DNA of 64,000 nt from Thalassotalea euphylliae. Its GTDB lineage: Bacteria; Pseudomonadota; Gammaproteobacteria; Enterobacterales; Alteromonadaceae. A model generated the notes under the pieces. That model saw only the letters and a list, made by a program, of their open reading frames with translations, made no database searches and was not told where the DNA came from. Location of the stretch: the NCBI RefSeq assembly GCF_003390335.1, contig NZ_QUOU01000001.1:2852001-2916000 (forward strand), written 5' to 3'. A program made the position numbers and the translations under genes. Below, piece by piece: positions 9,097-18,257 of this stretch (position 1 is the first letter of the stretch; each line of letters starts with the position of its first letter).

Positions 9097-9819
9097 ATGG
9101 AATTCGATTTAATTTCCCTGCTACTAATCAACTTAGTGGTTTTTCTAGGTAGCTTACTGCAAGGGCTTATCGGTTATGGCGTTGGGATGTTTTGTGCGCC
9201 TTTACTTTTTCTGATCAGCCCCAGCTTAGTACCTGCACCACTGATTCTCATTTCCACGGTACTCACGATCATGATGATGGCGCGAGACAAACGTCATTTA
9301 CAGTTTGACCAAGTGTCATGGGCGATGAAAGGTGGTTTTGTCGGTACTGTATTGGCGGGTTTAGTGTTAAAAGTTGCCACAAAAGACCAATTTGAACTCT
9401 TTTTTGGCCTGCTAATTCTTACCGCTGTACTTATTTCATTACTCGGTTTTAAGCCTAAAGTGACGAAACGCAACAATGTGATTGCGGGCTTCACCTCGGG
9501 TTTTATGGGGACCTTAACTGCGGTTGGAGGCCCACCTATCGCCCTGCTTTACCAACACGGTGCGATTAAAAATATCATTGCTAATCTCACGGCATTTTTT
9601 CTCTTTCTTAATGTAGTGGCCATTATCACACTGGCCAGTATTGGCGAAATCACGTTAACGACCCTTAAAGTAGTGGTGATTGCAACGCCGGGCGTAGCGC
9701 TTGGCCTTTACGCGTCAACCAAAGCACAAGGACTAGTGAAAGCACATTTAGCCCAGCGCTGGATACTCGTACTTAGTACCATTACCGCAGTGATTGCCAT
9801 TGTTAGGTCTTTTTATTAG
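9097..9819 (+). CDS. TSUP-family permease (TauE/SafE sulfite exporter-like)
   Basis: A 240-residue integral membrane protein with about seven or eight hydrophobic segments. It shows the internal two-fold TSUP pattern: GLIGYGVGMFCAPLL near the N-terminus and GFTSGFMGTLTAVGGPPIALLY in the second half, the latter being the family signature. TauE/SafE members move sulfite, sulfoacetate or other organosulfur anions across the inner membrane; substrate here is unknown. The ATG at 9097 starts directly before the first TM helix and is preferred over an in-frame GTG at 9049. No linked sulfur gene is nearby, so the gene appears to stand alone. Confidence 0.85.
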   Translation: MEFDLISLLLINLVVFLGSLLQGLIGYGVGMFCAPLLFLISPSLVPAPLILISTVLTIMMMARDKRHLQFDQVSWAMKGGFVGTVLAGLVLKVATKDQFELFFGLLILTAVLISLLGFKPKVTKRNNVIAGFTSGFMGTLTAVGGPPIALLYQHGAIKNIIANLTAFFLFLNVVAIITLASIGEITLTTLKVVVIATPGVALGLYASTKAQGLVKAHLAQRWILVLSTITAVIAIVRSFY

Positions 9820-10025
9820 TTTTCGCCGGCAAGTGCGTTGCTAATAATTAAAATGGTGAATGCATTAGTGAATACATTGGCGAATTTCTCGGTCTAGTGA
9901 GTCAATCCACCAATCACTTTGGCTCTGCGGCTTAGCGAAACGAACTAACGTAGCGTTACGTAGCTTTAACTAAAGTAAAGTGCTAGTTTATCCACCTCAA
10001 AAGCGAGTTTTCAAAAAATTACCCT

Positions 10026-10838
10026 ATGCTGTTATCACTATTTCAATCTAAACCCTTGCTAGACGAATCAACCACTCATTGGATCATCGATAGCTACCAA
10101 TGGGCACTGACCCACTTTGACGCACAAGAGTTTAAAACAAATAGCCAGCTCGTCTTACCAACCAGTGAATTTTACCCCGGTAGAGTCTCCAGTGTCGAAG
10201 AAATGGCAGCCTCAGTTTTTGAAAAAACGTTAGCGTATGCCGGTATGAAAAATTGGCCGATAAAACTAATTTCGCCAGCCGCTTATCACCAAAATCCACA
10301 ATATCAGCAAATGCCTAAGTTACAATTTGGTGAAGCAATACGCGGCGACACAGTACAAGTGTTCACTCAAGATTTTAGCCAAACCGCGAATGCCAATGTA
10401 CATAACCACATTTATGTTAGCTACAACCCGAATCAAATCAATCAGCCACAAGACTTGGTCGCTTCTTATGCCCAAGCTTTTGCCGCAATTCTCATTGCAC
10501 AAAAAGGTATTGAGCCGCCAGGCGGAGAAAAATTCTTACCGCAAGCTATCGATTTAATGGCAAGCTTTTTGGGCTTTGGCGTTATGTTCGCCAACACCGC
10601 GTACCAGTTTAAAGGGGGCTGTGGCAGTTGTTACAACAAATATGCTAATCGCGAAGTCGCCCTACCAGAAAATGAAATGGTGTACTGCCTCGCACTGTTT
10701 ACGGTACTAAAAAACATTGAGGTAAAACAAGTAACGCAGCACTTAAAATCTCATCTGCGCGGTGAATTTAAAAAGGCAGTCAAAGAACTTTCAAATAAAC
10801 GTAATACACCAGCATTTAAGCGATTGGCATCGGCCTAA
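10026..10838 (+). CDS. conserved-looking hypothetical protein with a GGCGSCYNKYANR motif
   Basis: A 270-residue predicted soluble protein that I do not recognise. There is no signal peptide; the only hydrophobic stretches (IDLMASFLGFGVMFANTAYQ) are amphipathic. A Cys pair in FKGGCGSCYNKYANREVALPENEMVY is the most motif-like part and could bind metal or form a disulfide. The C-terminus is basic (about 20 of the last 60 residues Lys/Arg). No ribosome-binding site is obvious before the ATG. It stands alone between a TSUP permease and a MITE-like element, so context gives no function. Confidence 0.7.
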   Translation: MLLSLFQSKPLLDESTTHWIIDSYQWALTHFDAQEFKTNSQLVLPTSEFYPGRVSSVEEMAASVFEKTLAYAGMKNWPIKLISPAAYHQNPQYQQMPKLQFGEAIRGDTVQVFTQDFSQTANANVHNHIYVSYNPNQINQPQDLVASYAQAFAAILIAQKGIEPPGGEKFLPQAIDLMASFLGFGVMFANTAYQFKGGCGSCYNKYANREVALPENEMVYCLALFTVLKNIEVKQVTQHLKSHLRGEFKKAVKELSNKRNTPAFKRLASA

Positions 10839-10885
10839 ACTAGCTGTTGCTCGCTCCCTTTTTATCCGTGGAAAAAGAACAAACC

Positions 10886-10909
10886 AAGGCGCTAACGCGC
10901 TAGCGCCTT
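10886..10909. terminator. perfect 9-bp inverted repeat downstream of the hypothetical gene
   Basis: AAGGCGCTA and TAGCGCCTT around a 6-nt loop, 47 bp after the stop. GC-rich and stable but without a T-run, so possibly a factor-assisted terminator or an mRNA 3' stabiliser. Confidence 0.4.
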
Positions 10910-10936
10910 CACTAAAGCCTCCAATCATCTACACTG

Positions 10937-11240
10937 ATACCAATTGAAATAACTACTTAATCATTCAGCGAGAATTAAAAGGCTCAGAGGCACAAACTAT
11001 ATGCTCCATGCAGGCAAGGCATTGATTGCAGAGAATGGTCGTTCCCCTTATTTTACATGGAAAGCAAAATCAATAACGCCGCATATGAGCCTTTTAAACT
11101 CGCCCTTTAGGAGCGTGTCAGCGTCGCGATAACTGCGCCAAATTGATGAGATGTAGAATAACTATATCAACAAAAATTTGGCTTGTTCTCCCACCGCTGA
11201 CAGCGCTCTGAATTGCTCAATTAATTAATTCAACTGGTAT
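10937..11240 (+). mobile_element. MITE-like element, copy A (about 304 bp)
   Basis: A non-coding element that matches copy B at 14932-15197 in reverse complement over nearly its whole length. Its ends are inverted: ATACCAATTGAA on the left and TTCAACTGGTAT on the right (one mismatch). Compared with B it carries about 38 bp of extra sequence in its left half, spread over at least two sites. It has no gene and no clear target duplication. It lies between the hypothetical gene and the S9 peptidase gene, so it may supply or disturb promoter sequence for the latter. Confidence 0.75.
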
Positions 11241-11362
11241 TAACTGCAAACTAACGATTTCACATTGCACACAGCTCGGAATCTCGGCATATTTGACCGA
11301 TAAGCTTAGTGCAAAGTCTTAAAGCAGTAAAAACGAAGAAGAAAAACGATTGGAGTAACAAC

Positions 11363-13420
11363 ATGGTTAACAAGCTAGGTAAAATTGCATTTGCCTTATC
11401 AATGGTGGCTTCGCCTGCCGTTTTGGCAAGTAACACCTTTACCGCAGAAGATATCTTTTCGCTCGAGTATGCCAGCAACATACAAGTGTCACCTGATGGC
11501 GAACAGCTAGTGTATATTCGCAATTCAAACGATATTATGACCGATGGTAAAAACAGAAACCTGTGGTTAGTGGATGTCGATTCAAAAACGCAGGTTCCTT
11601 TGTTTTCCGACGACAAGCAGTATTCTTCCCCAATTTGGTCGCCTGACAGTACACGCATCGCTTTTATCAGTAACCTCACCGGCTCTAGCCAAATACATGT
11701 GCATTACCTTGAAGAAAATCGCACCGCACTCGTAAGCCAAATTCAAGGTAATATTAGCAACTTAACTTGGTCACCCAACGGCCAATGGTTTGCTTTTCAC
11801 CACAAGGTGAAAGACAAGCGAACCTCACTGGTAAAAATGCCGAAAAAGCCCAAAGGCGCGAAATGGTCAAAGCCAGTGACGGTGATCGACCAAGCCTATT
11901 ACCAGACAGACGGTAAAGGGCTAGTTGAACCTGGCTACCAACAAATTTTCGTTATCCCAACCGATGGCGGTACGCCAAGACAGCTTACGAGTGGTAATTT
12001 TCATCACAGCGGTAAGCTGGAATGGAGCCAAGATGGCAAGCAAATTATTTTCTCCGCTAACCGCAGTGAAGACTGGGAATACAAACGCTTAGAGGGCGAT
12101 TTATTTGCGGTACATGTGGCTGACGGCGAGCTAAGCCAATTAACCAATGCCCCCGGTCGAGAGTTTAACCCAGAATTTTCTGACAACGGCAAAAGCTTAG
12201 CGTTTTTATCAACTTCGAATGCGCCAAACCCATACCGCAATGCCAAACTAAACTTAATGAATTGGGCTGATAAATCGGCCAAAATGCTTGCGCAAGACTT
12301 TGACCGCTCTATTCAAAACCCTAAATGGCTTTCTTCATCGCAACTCGCTTTTAGCTACGACGACTTTGGCAGACGCAAAATCGCCACTATCACCACCAAA
12401 GGTAAGATCAAAGACCTCACTGACACGGTTACGGGCACCACCTTAGGGCGCCCATACATCAGTGGCCAATTTGACGCCAACAGCTCTGGCACTATCGCCT
12501 TCACGCACGGCAATACACTGCGCCCTGCTGATGTTGCAGTGGTGTCGAAAAAAGGTAAAGTAACCCCAATCACACAACTCAATGAAGATTTACTGGCACA
12601 TAAAACCTTAGGGGAAGTACACGAAATTAACTACAAATCATCGTTTGATGGCGAGCCAATCCAAGGGTGGTACATCACACCTCCGAATTTCGACCCTACT
12701 AAAAAGTACCCATTAATTGTTGAAATTCACGGCGGCCCTCACCTTGCCTATGGCCCTCATTTTTCTGCGGAACTGCAACGCTTTGCAGCGCAAGGCTACG
12801 TGGTATTTTACGATAACCACAGAGGCAGTAGCTCATACGGCGAACGCTTTGCCATGCTGTTAAAGTACAAGTACAGCTCGAAAGAAGACTTTGCCGATCA
12901 CAACTCAGGTGTTGATGCCATGATTGACCTAGGTTTTGTTGATGAGCAAAACCTGTTTATTGCTGGCGGCTCGGCTGGTGGTATCGCCACGGCCTACGCG
13001 ATTGGTTTAACGGATCGCTTTAATGCTGCACTCGTGGCTAAGCCAGTGATTAACTGGTTAAGCAAGGTGTTAACCGCTGACAGTGGCTTGTACCAAATCC
13101 CAACGCAGTTCCCGGGTTTGCCTTGGGAGCACGTTGAGCATTACTGGCAACGCTCGCCAATGTCACTTGTCGGCAATGTCACCACACCCACCATGTTGAT
13201 CACAGGTGAGGAAGACTTGCGCACTCCCATGGCAGAAACCGAGCAGTTTTACCAAGCGCTAAAACTACTTAAAGTAGATACGGTACTAGTTAAAGTGCCT
13301 GGCTCCCCTCATGGTATCGCTGGCAAACCTTCGCGCATGATTGCCAAAATTGAGCATACATTAGCCTGGTTTGAAAAGTACAAGAAAGGTGCTAAAGAAA
13401 GCGAAGCGCCAGCGAAATAA
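11363..13420 (+). CDS. S9-family peptidase (prolyl oligopeptidase / acylaminoacyl-peptidase type), secreted
   Basis: A 685-residue protein with a signal peptide (IAFALSMVASPAVLAS). An N-terminal beta-propeller of WD40/TolB-like blades follows (VSPDGEQLVYIR, WSPDSTRIAF, WSPNGQWFAF). The C-terminal alpha/beta-hydrolase domain begins near residue 420. The catalytic triad is visible as S537 in GGSAGG, D618 in GEEDLRTP and H650 in SPHGIAG; the oxyanion-side HGGPH is also present. The enzyme should act in the periplasm or outside the cell on short peptides. ATG 11363 is supported by GGAG ten bases upstream, better than the in-frame start at 11309. A strong terminator follows, so the gene is monocistronic. 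Confidence 0.92.
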   Translation: MVNKLGKIAFALSMVASPAVLASNTFTAEDIFSLEYASNIQVSPDGEQLVYIRNSNDIMTDGKNRNLWLVDVDSKTQVPLFSDDKQYSSPIWSPDSTRIAFISNLTGSSQIHVHYLEENRTALVSQIQGNISNLTWSPNGQWFAFHHKVKDKRTSLVKMPKKPKGAKWSKPVTVIDQAYYQTDGKGLVEPGYQQIFVIPTDGGTPRQLTSGNFHHSGKLEWSQDGKQIIFSANRSEDWEYKRLEGDLFAVHVADGELSQLTNAPGREFNPEFSDNGKSLAFLSTSNAPNPYRNAKLNLMNWADKSAKMLAQDFDRSIQNPKWLSSSQLAFSYDDFGRRKIATITTKGKIKDLTDTVTGTTLGRPYISGQFDANSSGTIAFTHGNTLRPADVAVVSKKGKVTPITQLNEDLLAHKTLGEVHEINYKSSFDGEPIQGWYITPPNFDPTKKYPLIVEIHGGPHLAYGPHFSAELQRFAAQGYVVFYDNHRGSSSYGERFAMLLKYKYSSKEDFADHNSGVDAMIDLGFVDEQNLFIAGGSAGGIATAYAIGLTDRFNAALVAKPVINWLSKVLTADSGLYQIPTQFPGLPWEHVEHYWQRSPMSLVGNVTTPTMLITGEEDLRTPMAETEQFYQALKLLKVDTVLVKVPGSPHGIAGKPSRMIAKIEHTLAWFEKYKKGAKESEAPAK

Positions 13421-13461
13421 TCACCTTTAGCTCAGCTAAAGCTAAAGCTAAATCGAATTTA

Positions 13462-13490
13462 AGGGAGCCTAGCAATAGGCTCCCTTTTTC
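13462..13490 (+). terminator. Rho-independent terminator of the S9 peptidase gene
   Basis: Perfect 10-bp stem AGGGAGCCTA/TAGGCTCCCT with a GCAA tetraloop, followed by TTTTTC, 42 bp after the stop codon. Confidence 0.9.
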
Positions 13491-13761
13491 TTTGTCTCGT
13501 CCTAAAGCGTTTTTATCCAAGATACACTTTCCCTTGCAAGCTTCAAACACCTACAAAAATTAGGCAAGCCCCCTTCACTTTGTGAAGGTCTCGAAATTAC
13601 GATTTAATATAAAAATAATAAAGTAAATCATAGAGTTTGATAACGCCATCGCGGTGTGAACTCGTGAAAGCACAACCCCCAGATAATAATAATTCTTGTT
13701 TTCATCTGGGCGTTTTGTCGCTATCCTATGCCAAAATTAAAGGTGTTTTTTAGGTATCACA

Positions 13762-14883
13762 GTGAAAAATATGACTATGCTAAGTGCTGCGATGGTGGCG
13801 CTATCGCTTATCGCATGCAGCTCAACACTCCCCATTTCGCTAGCGCAAAGTTCGCCAAGTAGCCAATCAAACCGCAATGACCCAAACTTGGCTCGCTCAT
13901 CATCACACAGCCAAGCCACACTAACGCGCACGGCCAATGGCTGGCAATCATCAACGCCACTATCCAACATGTTTGAATTTCAGTTAATTGATGTTCGTCA
14001 AGACATACCCAAGGCGGTACACCTAGGGCAAGAGCACGGTGGTTTGCTTGACTACAATGTCGTCTTTATCGGAGAGAACCATCGGCACCCGGGTAATCAC
14101 TTGGCGCAAACGCTTATTTATCAGAAAATGCTGTCTCAAGGAGATCGCGTGATTCTGTCAATGGAGCAGTTTGAGCGTGACACTCAAGCGACATTAGACG
14201 CCTATCTTGCTGGGAATATTGGCGAGTGGGCGCTGAGACATTATGGCCGCGCATGGGACAACTATCGCACCAGTTACCGGCCTATGGTGGAAATGGCAAA
14301 AAAACGAGGCTTACCGGTAATTGCAGCAAATGCCCCTAAAGATACCGTTGTTTGCACGGGTCGCCATGGGCTCGATGTGTTGAAAAAACTGCCCAACAAT
14401 CGTAAAAATCAGGTGGCAGCCTCATTTTACACACCTAATCACGGCGCTTATTTTGAAAAGTTTACCGGCGCTATGAGCCATGGCAGCAGCGAAAACATTA
14501 GCCAAAGAACACTGAACAGTTACCATGCTCAAATAGTGCGAGACGACACCATGGCAGAGTCGATACACCTTGCGATGCAAGCAAATTCGAGCCATAAAGT
14601 CGTCCACCTTAACGGGCATTTTCATTCAGCATCAGGGTTAGGGACAGTCGAACGGCTAAAACGCCTGCGCAACGACAAACTTGCCGTGATTCAACCAGTG
14701 CTAGTGAATAACCCTGAGCAACCAACATTTAGCGAACAAGACATGGAAACTGGTGACTACTTGCTATTAATTTATCCGCTCAGTAAAGAAGTCATTACCG
14801 ATGAAAACCGCCAAGTTTGGCGTAAAGAGGTATTTAAACGCTCTCACCCTGATTGCAGTTTCGGCTCACCAAGCCCGTCTTAG
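13762..14883 (+). CDS. ChaN-family lipoprotein
   Basis: A 373-residue predicted lipoprotein (lipobox SLIAC at about residue 19) with the ChaN fold of the Tiki/TraB superfamily. Landmarks are VVFIGENHRHPGNH near residue 100, SMEQFERDTQ, the GEWALRHYGRAWDNYRTSYRPMVEMA stretch, and LNGHFHSASGLGTVERL near residue 290. ChaN of Campylobacter binds stacked haem at the outer membrane, so a role in haem handling is plausible, though no haem-uptake genes are adjacent. The GTG at 13762 has AGGT seven bases upstream; an ATG three codons later (13771) is an alternative. Between residues 20 and 60 is a low-complexity Ser/Asn-rich linker. MITE copy B lies 49 bp downstream. Confidence 0.85.
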   Translation: MKNMTMLSAAMVALSLIACSSTLPISLAQSSPSSQSNRNDPNLARSSSHSQATLTRTANGWQSSTPLSNMFEFQLIDVRQDIPKAVHLGQEHGGLLDYNVVFIGENHRHPGNHLAQTLIYQKMLSQGDRVILSMEQFERDTQATLDAYLAGNIGEWALRHYGRAWDNYRTSYRPMVEMAKKRGLPVIAANAPKDTVVCTGRHGLDVLKKLPNNRKNQVAASFYTPNHGAYFEKFTGAMSHGSSENISQRTLNSYHAQIVRDDTMAESIHLAMQANSSHKVVHLNGHFHSASGLGTVERLKRLRNDKLAVIQPVLVNNPEQPTFSEQDMETGDYLLLIYPLSKEVITDENRQVWRKEVFKRSHPDCSFGSPSPS

Positions 14884-14931
14884 CAAGTACGAGTCACTTA
14901 AAATTGAAAAATGCACACAAGCAGGTGGCTT

Positions 14932-15197
14932 ATACCAATTGAATTAATTAATTGATCAATTCAGAGCGCTGTCAGCGGTGGGAGAACAAGCCAAATTTTT
15001 GTTGATATAGTTGTTCTACATCTCATCAATTTGGCGTAGTTATCGCGACGCTGCCACGCTCCCAAAGGGCGAGTTTAAAAGGCTCATATGCTGCGTTATT
15101 AATTTTGACAAGGGAGCGACCATTCTCTGCAATTAATGCCTTGCCTCTAAGCCTTTTAATTCTCGCTGAATGATTAAGTAGTTATTTCAATTGGTAT
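14932..15197 (-). mobile_element. MITE-like element, copy B (266 bp, inverted relative to copy A)
   Basis: Reverse-complement partner of the element at 10937-11240, with perfect 12-bp terminal inverted repeats ATACCAATTGAA/TTCAATTGGTAT. Shared internal blocks include the TTTGGCTTGTTCTCCCACCG region and AATGATTAAGTAGTTATTTC (in the orientation shown). It has no coding capacity. The two copies flank the S9 peptidase and ChaN-like genes as a 4.3-kb inverted-repeat pair. Confidence 0.75.
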
Positions 15198-15269
15198 TAT
15201 GTGCATTTTATTGCGCAGACAAGGACATCACTGATGTTAACCTTAGCGACAAACCACTTTGGCTAAGGT

Positions 15270-15500
15270 TTAATGGCTACCATACAGTTTTTTAAAGTTC
15301 TTCAGGTTCCAGCCGATCATCACCTCATTGCCGATTTTGATTACGGGGACAGAGCGTGCACCAATAGCATCTAACTCTTTCCTGCCCCGCTGCATTTTCG
15401 CATTGGTGAGTCGGTATTGAATGTTGTTGTCGTCTAAGTACTTTTTTGCCTCGCGACAATGTGGGCATTTATCTGAAATATACAGTACAACGCGTTTCAT
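15270..15500 (-). CDS. glutaredoxin-like small thiol-disulfide protein
   Basis: A 76-residue thioredoxin-fold protein: beta strand KRVVLYIS, active site CPHC at about residues 13-16, and the cis-Pro loop ARSVPVIKIG. It ends with a short helix, LKNFKKLYG. Length and motif fit the NrdH/monothiol-size glutaredoxin group, which reduces disulfides in the cytoplasm. The C-terminal half is compact and lacks the glutathione-contact GGxdd motif, having GWNLKN instead, so glutathione dependence is uncertain. The gene stands alone. Confidence 0.82.
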   Translation of the reverse strand: MKRVVLYISDKCPHCREAKKYLDDNNIQYRLTNAKMQRGRKELDAIGARSVPVIKIGNEVMIGWNLKNFKKLYGSH

Positions 15501-15747
15501 TTTGAACCTACGGGTATGTGCTAAGGCGCACAGTTTAAGGGGTGAATAGTTTACTGAATTCGACTAAGCAACAAAAGCGTAAACATCAAGGAAACACCGT
15601 TAGGCGCTTGGTTTGGTGAAAGGTAGCAAGGTTAACATTTAAAAATCGATAACATTAACCGTTAACGCAAAACTGGTTAATAATCTTGAATAGGTTTTTC
15701 GATTTTCAAGGTCTAGAAATAAGTACTTACATCTTAAAGGAATTCTT

Positions 15748-16206
15748 ATGCGTAAAATTGTATCAATAATACCTATGTTATTTGCCCTACTGTTAACAGC
15801 ATGTGCAACGGTGCCATCGACCCCCGTACTGACGCTTGAAGGCGCTGCTATTGGCGGTTACGATGTGGTTGCCTACCAGACAGAAGAAAAAGCGGTGAAA
15901 GGTAATGAACAATTTACCTCGCTATACAATGAATCGGTTTGGCGCTTTGCGTCTGCCGAAAACAAAGCAAAATTTGACGCAGACCCAGTAAAATACGCTC
16001 CGCAATACGGCGGCTACTGCGCATACGGCCTATCGAACGGTTTTATTATTGATTCAGACCCAGAAGCCTTTAGTTTAGTTGACGGTAAACTGTACCTAAA
16101 CAACACACCAAGCGTTCGTGACACTTGGCTGGAAAATACTTCTTACTACATTAGTAACGCTGACGTAAGCTGGGAAAAAGCGAAAGCAAAAGCGGCTAAA
16201 AAGTAA
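15748..16206 (+). CDS. YHS-domain lipoprotein
   Basis: A 152-residue predicted lipoprotein (MLFALLLTAC lipobox) whose core is a YHS-type domain: IGGYDVVAYQ, then WRFASAENKAKFDADPVKYAPQYGGYCAYG. This arrangement is common in small exported proteins thought to bind metal or to pair with metal transporters; the biochemical role is not established. A good ribosome-binding site (AAAGGA) precedes the ATG. The C-terminus is a basic Ala/Lys tail. An intrinsic terminator follows, then the IS30 element. Confidence 0.85.
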   Translation: MRKIVSIIPMLFALLLTACATVPSTPVLTLEGAAIGGYDVVAYQTEEKAVKGNEQFTSLYNESVWRFASAENKAKFDADPVKYAPQYGGYCAYGLSNGFIIDSDPEAFSLVDGKLYLNNTPSVRDTWLENTSYYISNADVSWEKAKAKAAKK

Positions 16207-16248
16207 CGTTGTACTTATTGCACATCAATTTGCTCATCAACGACTGAA

Positions 16249-16282
16249 AATCCGCAACCTTAACGGGCTGCGGATTTTTTAT
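16249..16282 (+). terminator. Rho-independent terminator of the YHS lipoprotein gene
   Basis: Stem AATCCGCA/TGCGGATT with a 12-nt loop, followed by a run of T. It ends about 16 bp before the IS30 left end. Confidence 0.8.
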
Positions 16283-16297
16283 ATCCTTGAATTCAAC

Positions 16298-17357
16298 TAA
16301 TAAGTGCAATCGTTTATGCAGCCACTAATTTCTCTGGCTGACCGGTAAATAATTCATAAGGTGTTTTATAACCTCTTGTCTTTCTTGGGCGGTGATTGAG
16401 CTTATCAACTGCCGCCTGAATTTCTTCTTCACTAAGCGCCATAAAGTCTGTGCCTTTGGGAAAGTAACGTCGCAGTAAACCGTTAGTATTCTCATTGATA
16501 CCTCGCTCCCACGAAGCGTAAGGGTGGGCGAAGTACACATCCGCTTCTAGCGCTTGAGCAATTCGCTCATGTTGAGCAAATTCTTTACCATTATCGAAGG
16601 TAATCGTCAGTACCTTTTCTTTGAGTGGCATAACACTATCAATGATAGCGTCTGCTGTAATATCAGCATGTTTGCTCTCAATACGCCTAACAACGGTATA
16701 AAGTGTCTTTCGCTCAACCAGTGTGACAAAGGCGTGTTGGCGCCCTTTTCCTATAACAGTATCACCTTCCCAATCACCAAGACGAGATTTTGTGTCAACT
16801 ACCGCTGGGCGTTCATCAATACCGACACGGTTCACAAGTTGGCCACGCTTACTATAGCGGCCATAGCGTTTTTGGTATTTTTTACCTGCTCTGGTGAGAG
16901 ATTTATACAGTTGACCACCTTGGGCTTTATCCTGATAAATATAGCGGTAAATACTCTCATGGTGCAGGGAAAGCTTTTCTTCTAATTTAATCCGTCCAGT
17001 AATTTGCTCTGGGCTAAAGTCTTGCTCAAGCAACCACTTAATCCAACCTTGGACCTGCTCTGTGATTTTGACTGACTTAGTAGCCGATTGACGTCTTTGT
17101 TTAGCCAATTGGTGAGCTTGTTTTGGTCGATAGCCCCTCAATCCTTTATTGCGTCGTATCTCGCGTGAAATGGATGACGGACTGCGCTCTAAAATTTCAG
17201 CTATCTCTTTTTGACTATGTTTTGCTTTTAACAAAGCGTAAATCTGGTATCGTTCAGCTTGTGTCAGCTGTTTGTAGTTCATAAGGCTATTTCCTTTGGC
17301 GAGAAAGTAGCCGAACTATAACAGCTGGCCACCTAACCTGAGAAATTGCACTTATTA
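16298..17357 (-). mobile_element. complete IS30-family insertion sequence (about 1060 bp)
   Basis: One full-length transposase gene flanked by perfect 13-bp inverted repeats, TAATAAGTGCAAT at 16298-16310 and its complement at 17345-17357. No clear target duplication is visible just outside. Intact reading frame and ends suggest it could still be active or arrived recently. Confidence 0.88.
16314..17282 (-). CDS. IS30-family transposase
   Basis: A 322-residue transposase of normal family length. The N-terminal helix-turn-helix (LTQAERYQIYALLKAKHSQK, then ILERSPSSISREIRRN) binds the inverted repeats. The DDE catalytic core shows GDWEGDTVIGK (first Asp), FDNGKEF (second Asp) and ERGINENTNGLLRRYFPKG (Glu), as in IS30. 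No frameshift or premature stop is present. The enzyme copies or moves the surrounding element. Confidence 0.95.
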   Translation of the reverse strand: MNYKQLTQAERYQIYALLKAKHSQKEIAEILERSPSSISREIRRNKGLRGYRPKQAHQLAKQRRQSATKSVKITEQVQGWIKWLLEQDFSPEQITGRIKLEEKLSLHHESIYRYIYQDKAQGGQLYKSLTRAGKKYQKRYGRYSKRGQLVNRVGIDERPAVVDTKSRLGDWEGDTVIGKGRQHAFVTLVERKTLYTVVRRIESKHADITADAIIDSVMPLKEKVLTITFDNGKEFAQHERIAQALEADVYFAHPYASWERGINENTNGLLRRYFPKGTDFMALSEEEIQAAVDKLNHRPRKTRGYKTPYELFTGQPEKLVAA

Positions 17358-17564
17358 TGCGAATCTAAGATCGAATTTTTTATATCAATAGAAAACTAAA
17401 ATTTTGGTTTGCCTAAAGCCCGCTTAGCAGCAGAGCCAAGCCCAATCAGCACCGAGAAACAGCACCTTTAATGCCGATCTGCTGCCATTTATGCTGCTAG
17501 CTGATTTTCGAATGAAGCGATTAGCCATTATAATAGCGTTAGTTTTTATCAATTAGTCACTTTC

Positions 17565-18023
17565 ATGAGCGAACAGTCAATTTACGAAAATAATCCATTA
17601 CACGGTTTGAAACTCGAAACATTATTAGCAGAGTTAATATCGCACTACGGGTGGGAAATATTGGCCGAATATACGCGAATTAACTGTTTTAAAAACAACC
17701 CAAGTATGGAGTCTAGTGTTAAGTTTTTTAAAAAGACCGAATGGGCGCGAGAAAAAATAGAGCGTTTCTATTTATACGAATTTAAAAACCTGCCCAAAGC
17801 ACCGGATGATCAATTTGAAATCCCGCCAAGAGACAGGATAATTCCTGCTCATCAAAAGCCAAGAGCGCCTAAAGTGTTAATTGCTGGCCAAGCACCTGCG
17901 CCCAGACCTGTGCATAAGGTTAAAAGTGGCTATAACGACAAGAAAAAACCGCATAAGCAACGAACCAACATGGATAAAGGACATACTCCACCCAAAAACC
18001 CATGGGAGAATTCTCCTCAGTAA
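17565..18023 (+). CDS. VF530-family DNA-binding protein with a basic C-terminal extension
   Basis: A 152-residue protein. Residues 8-70 match the VF530 (DUF2132) family: NNPLHGLKLETLLAELISHYGWEIL, INCFKNNPSMESSVKFFKKTEWAREKIE. The NMR structure of the family founder from Vibrio shows a small helical DNA-binding fold. Here about 75 extra residues follow, rich in Lys, Pro and Gln, probably disordered and nucleic-acid binding. The 3' end of the gene, from 17861, is part of a 397-bp repeat whose second copy at 21451 carries a broken piece of this gene. Function beyond DNA binding is unknown. Confidence 0.85.
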   Translation: MSEQSIYENNPLHGLKLETLLAELISHYGWEILAEYTRINCFKNNPSMESSVKFFKKTEWAREKIERFYLYEFKNLPKAPDDQFEIPPRDRIIPAHQKPRAPKVLIAGQAPAPRPVHKVKSGYNDKKKPHKQRTNMDKGHTPPKNPWENSPQ

Positions 18024-18257
18024 TACAGGGCTGATTCTATTGCGGTGATGGCTACTGCCCCTAAAGGGCTCCATATCACCGCACTGCCCTTTGAAACCCC
18101 ATCGACGTCCTGCTCAGCACTAGCACTCAAGTGAAATTTTAGACGATTATACCGAGATATTGCGACACGGCATTCATGCCTCAACGCAAGTGCTTGATAT
18201 CCCATATCGGGTCGCAACTCGCTTTGATATTTCATTTTTGATGGTAGGCAGGGAAAA
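17861..18257 (+). repeat. 397-bp direct repeat, copy 1
   Basis: Identical in length to copy 2 (21451-21847) with nine mismatches, all in the first ~92 bp (VF530 coding part). The remaining ~305 bp are identical. The non-coding part holds a strong hairpin at 18041-18083 (TGCGGTGAT/ATCACCGCA arms with inner GCCC/GGGC pairing). A motif TTTAATTTGGATCTGACCCC follows at 18318. Confidence 0.95.

Noticed and set aside
10935..15199. TA target duplications at the MITE-like elements
   Set aside because: The bases directly outside the two ends do not match for either copy, so no duplication can be claimed.
16274..17388. Shared ATTTTTTATATC just outside both sides of the IS30 element as a target duplication
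   Set aside because: Its distance from the inverted repeats differs on the two sides and it is too A/T-rich to be meaningful.
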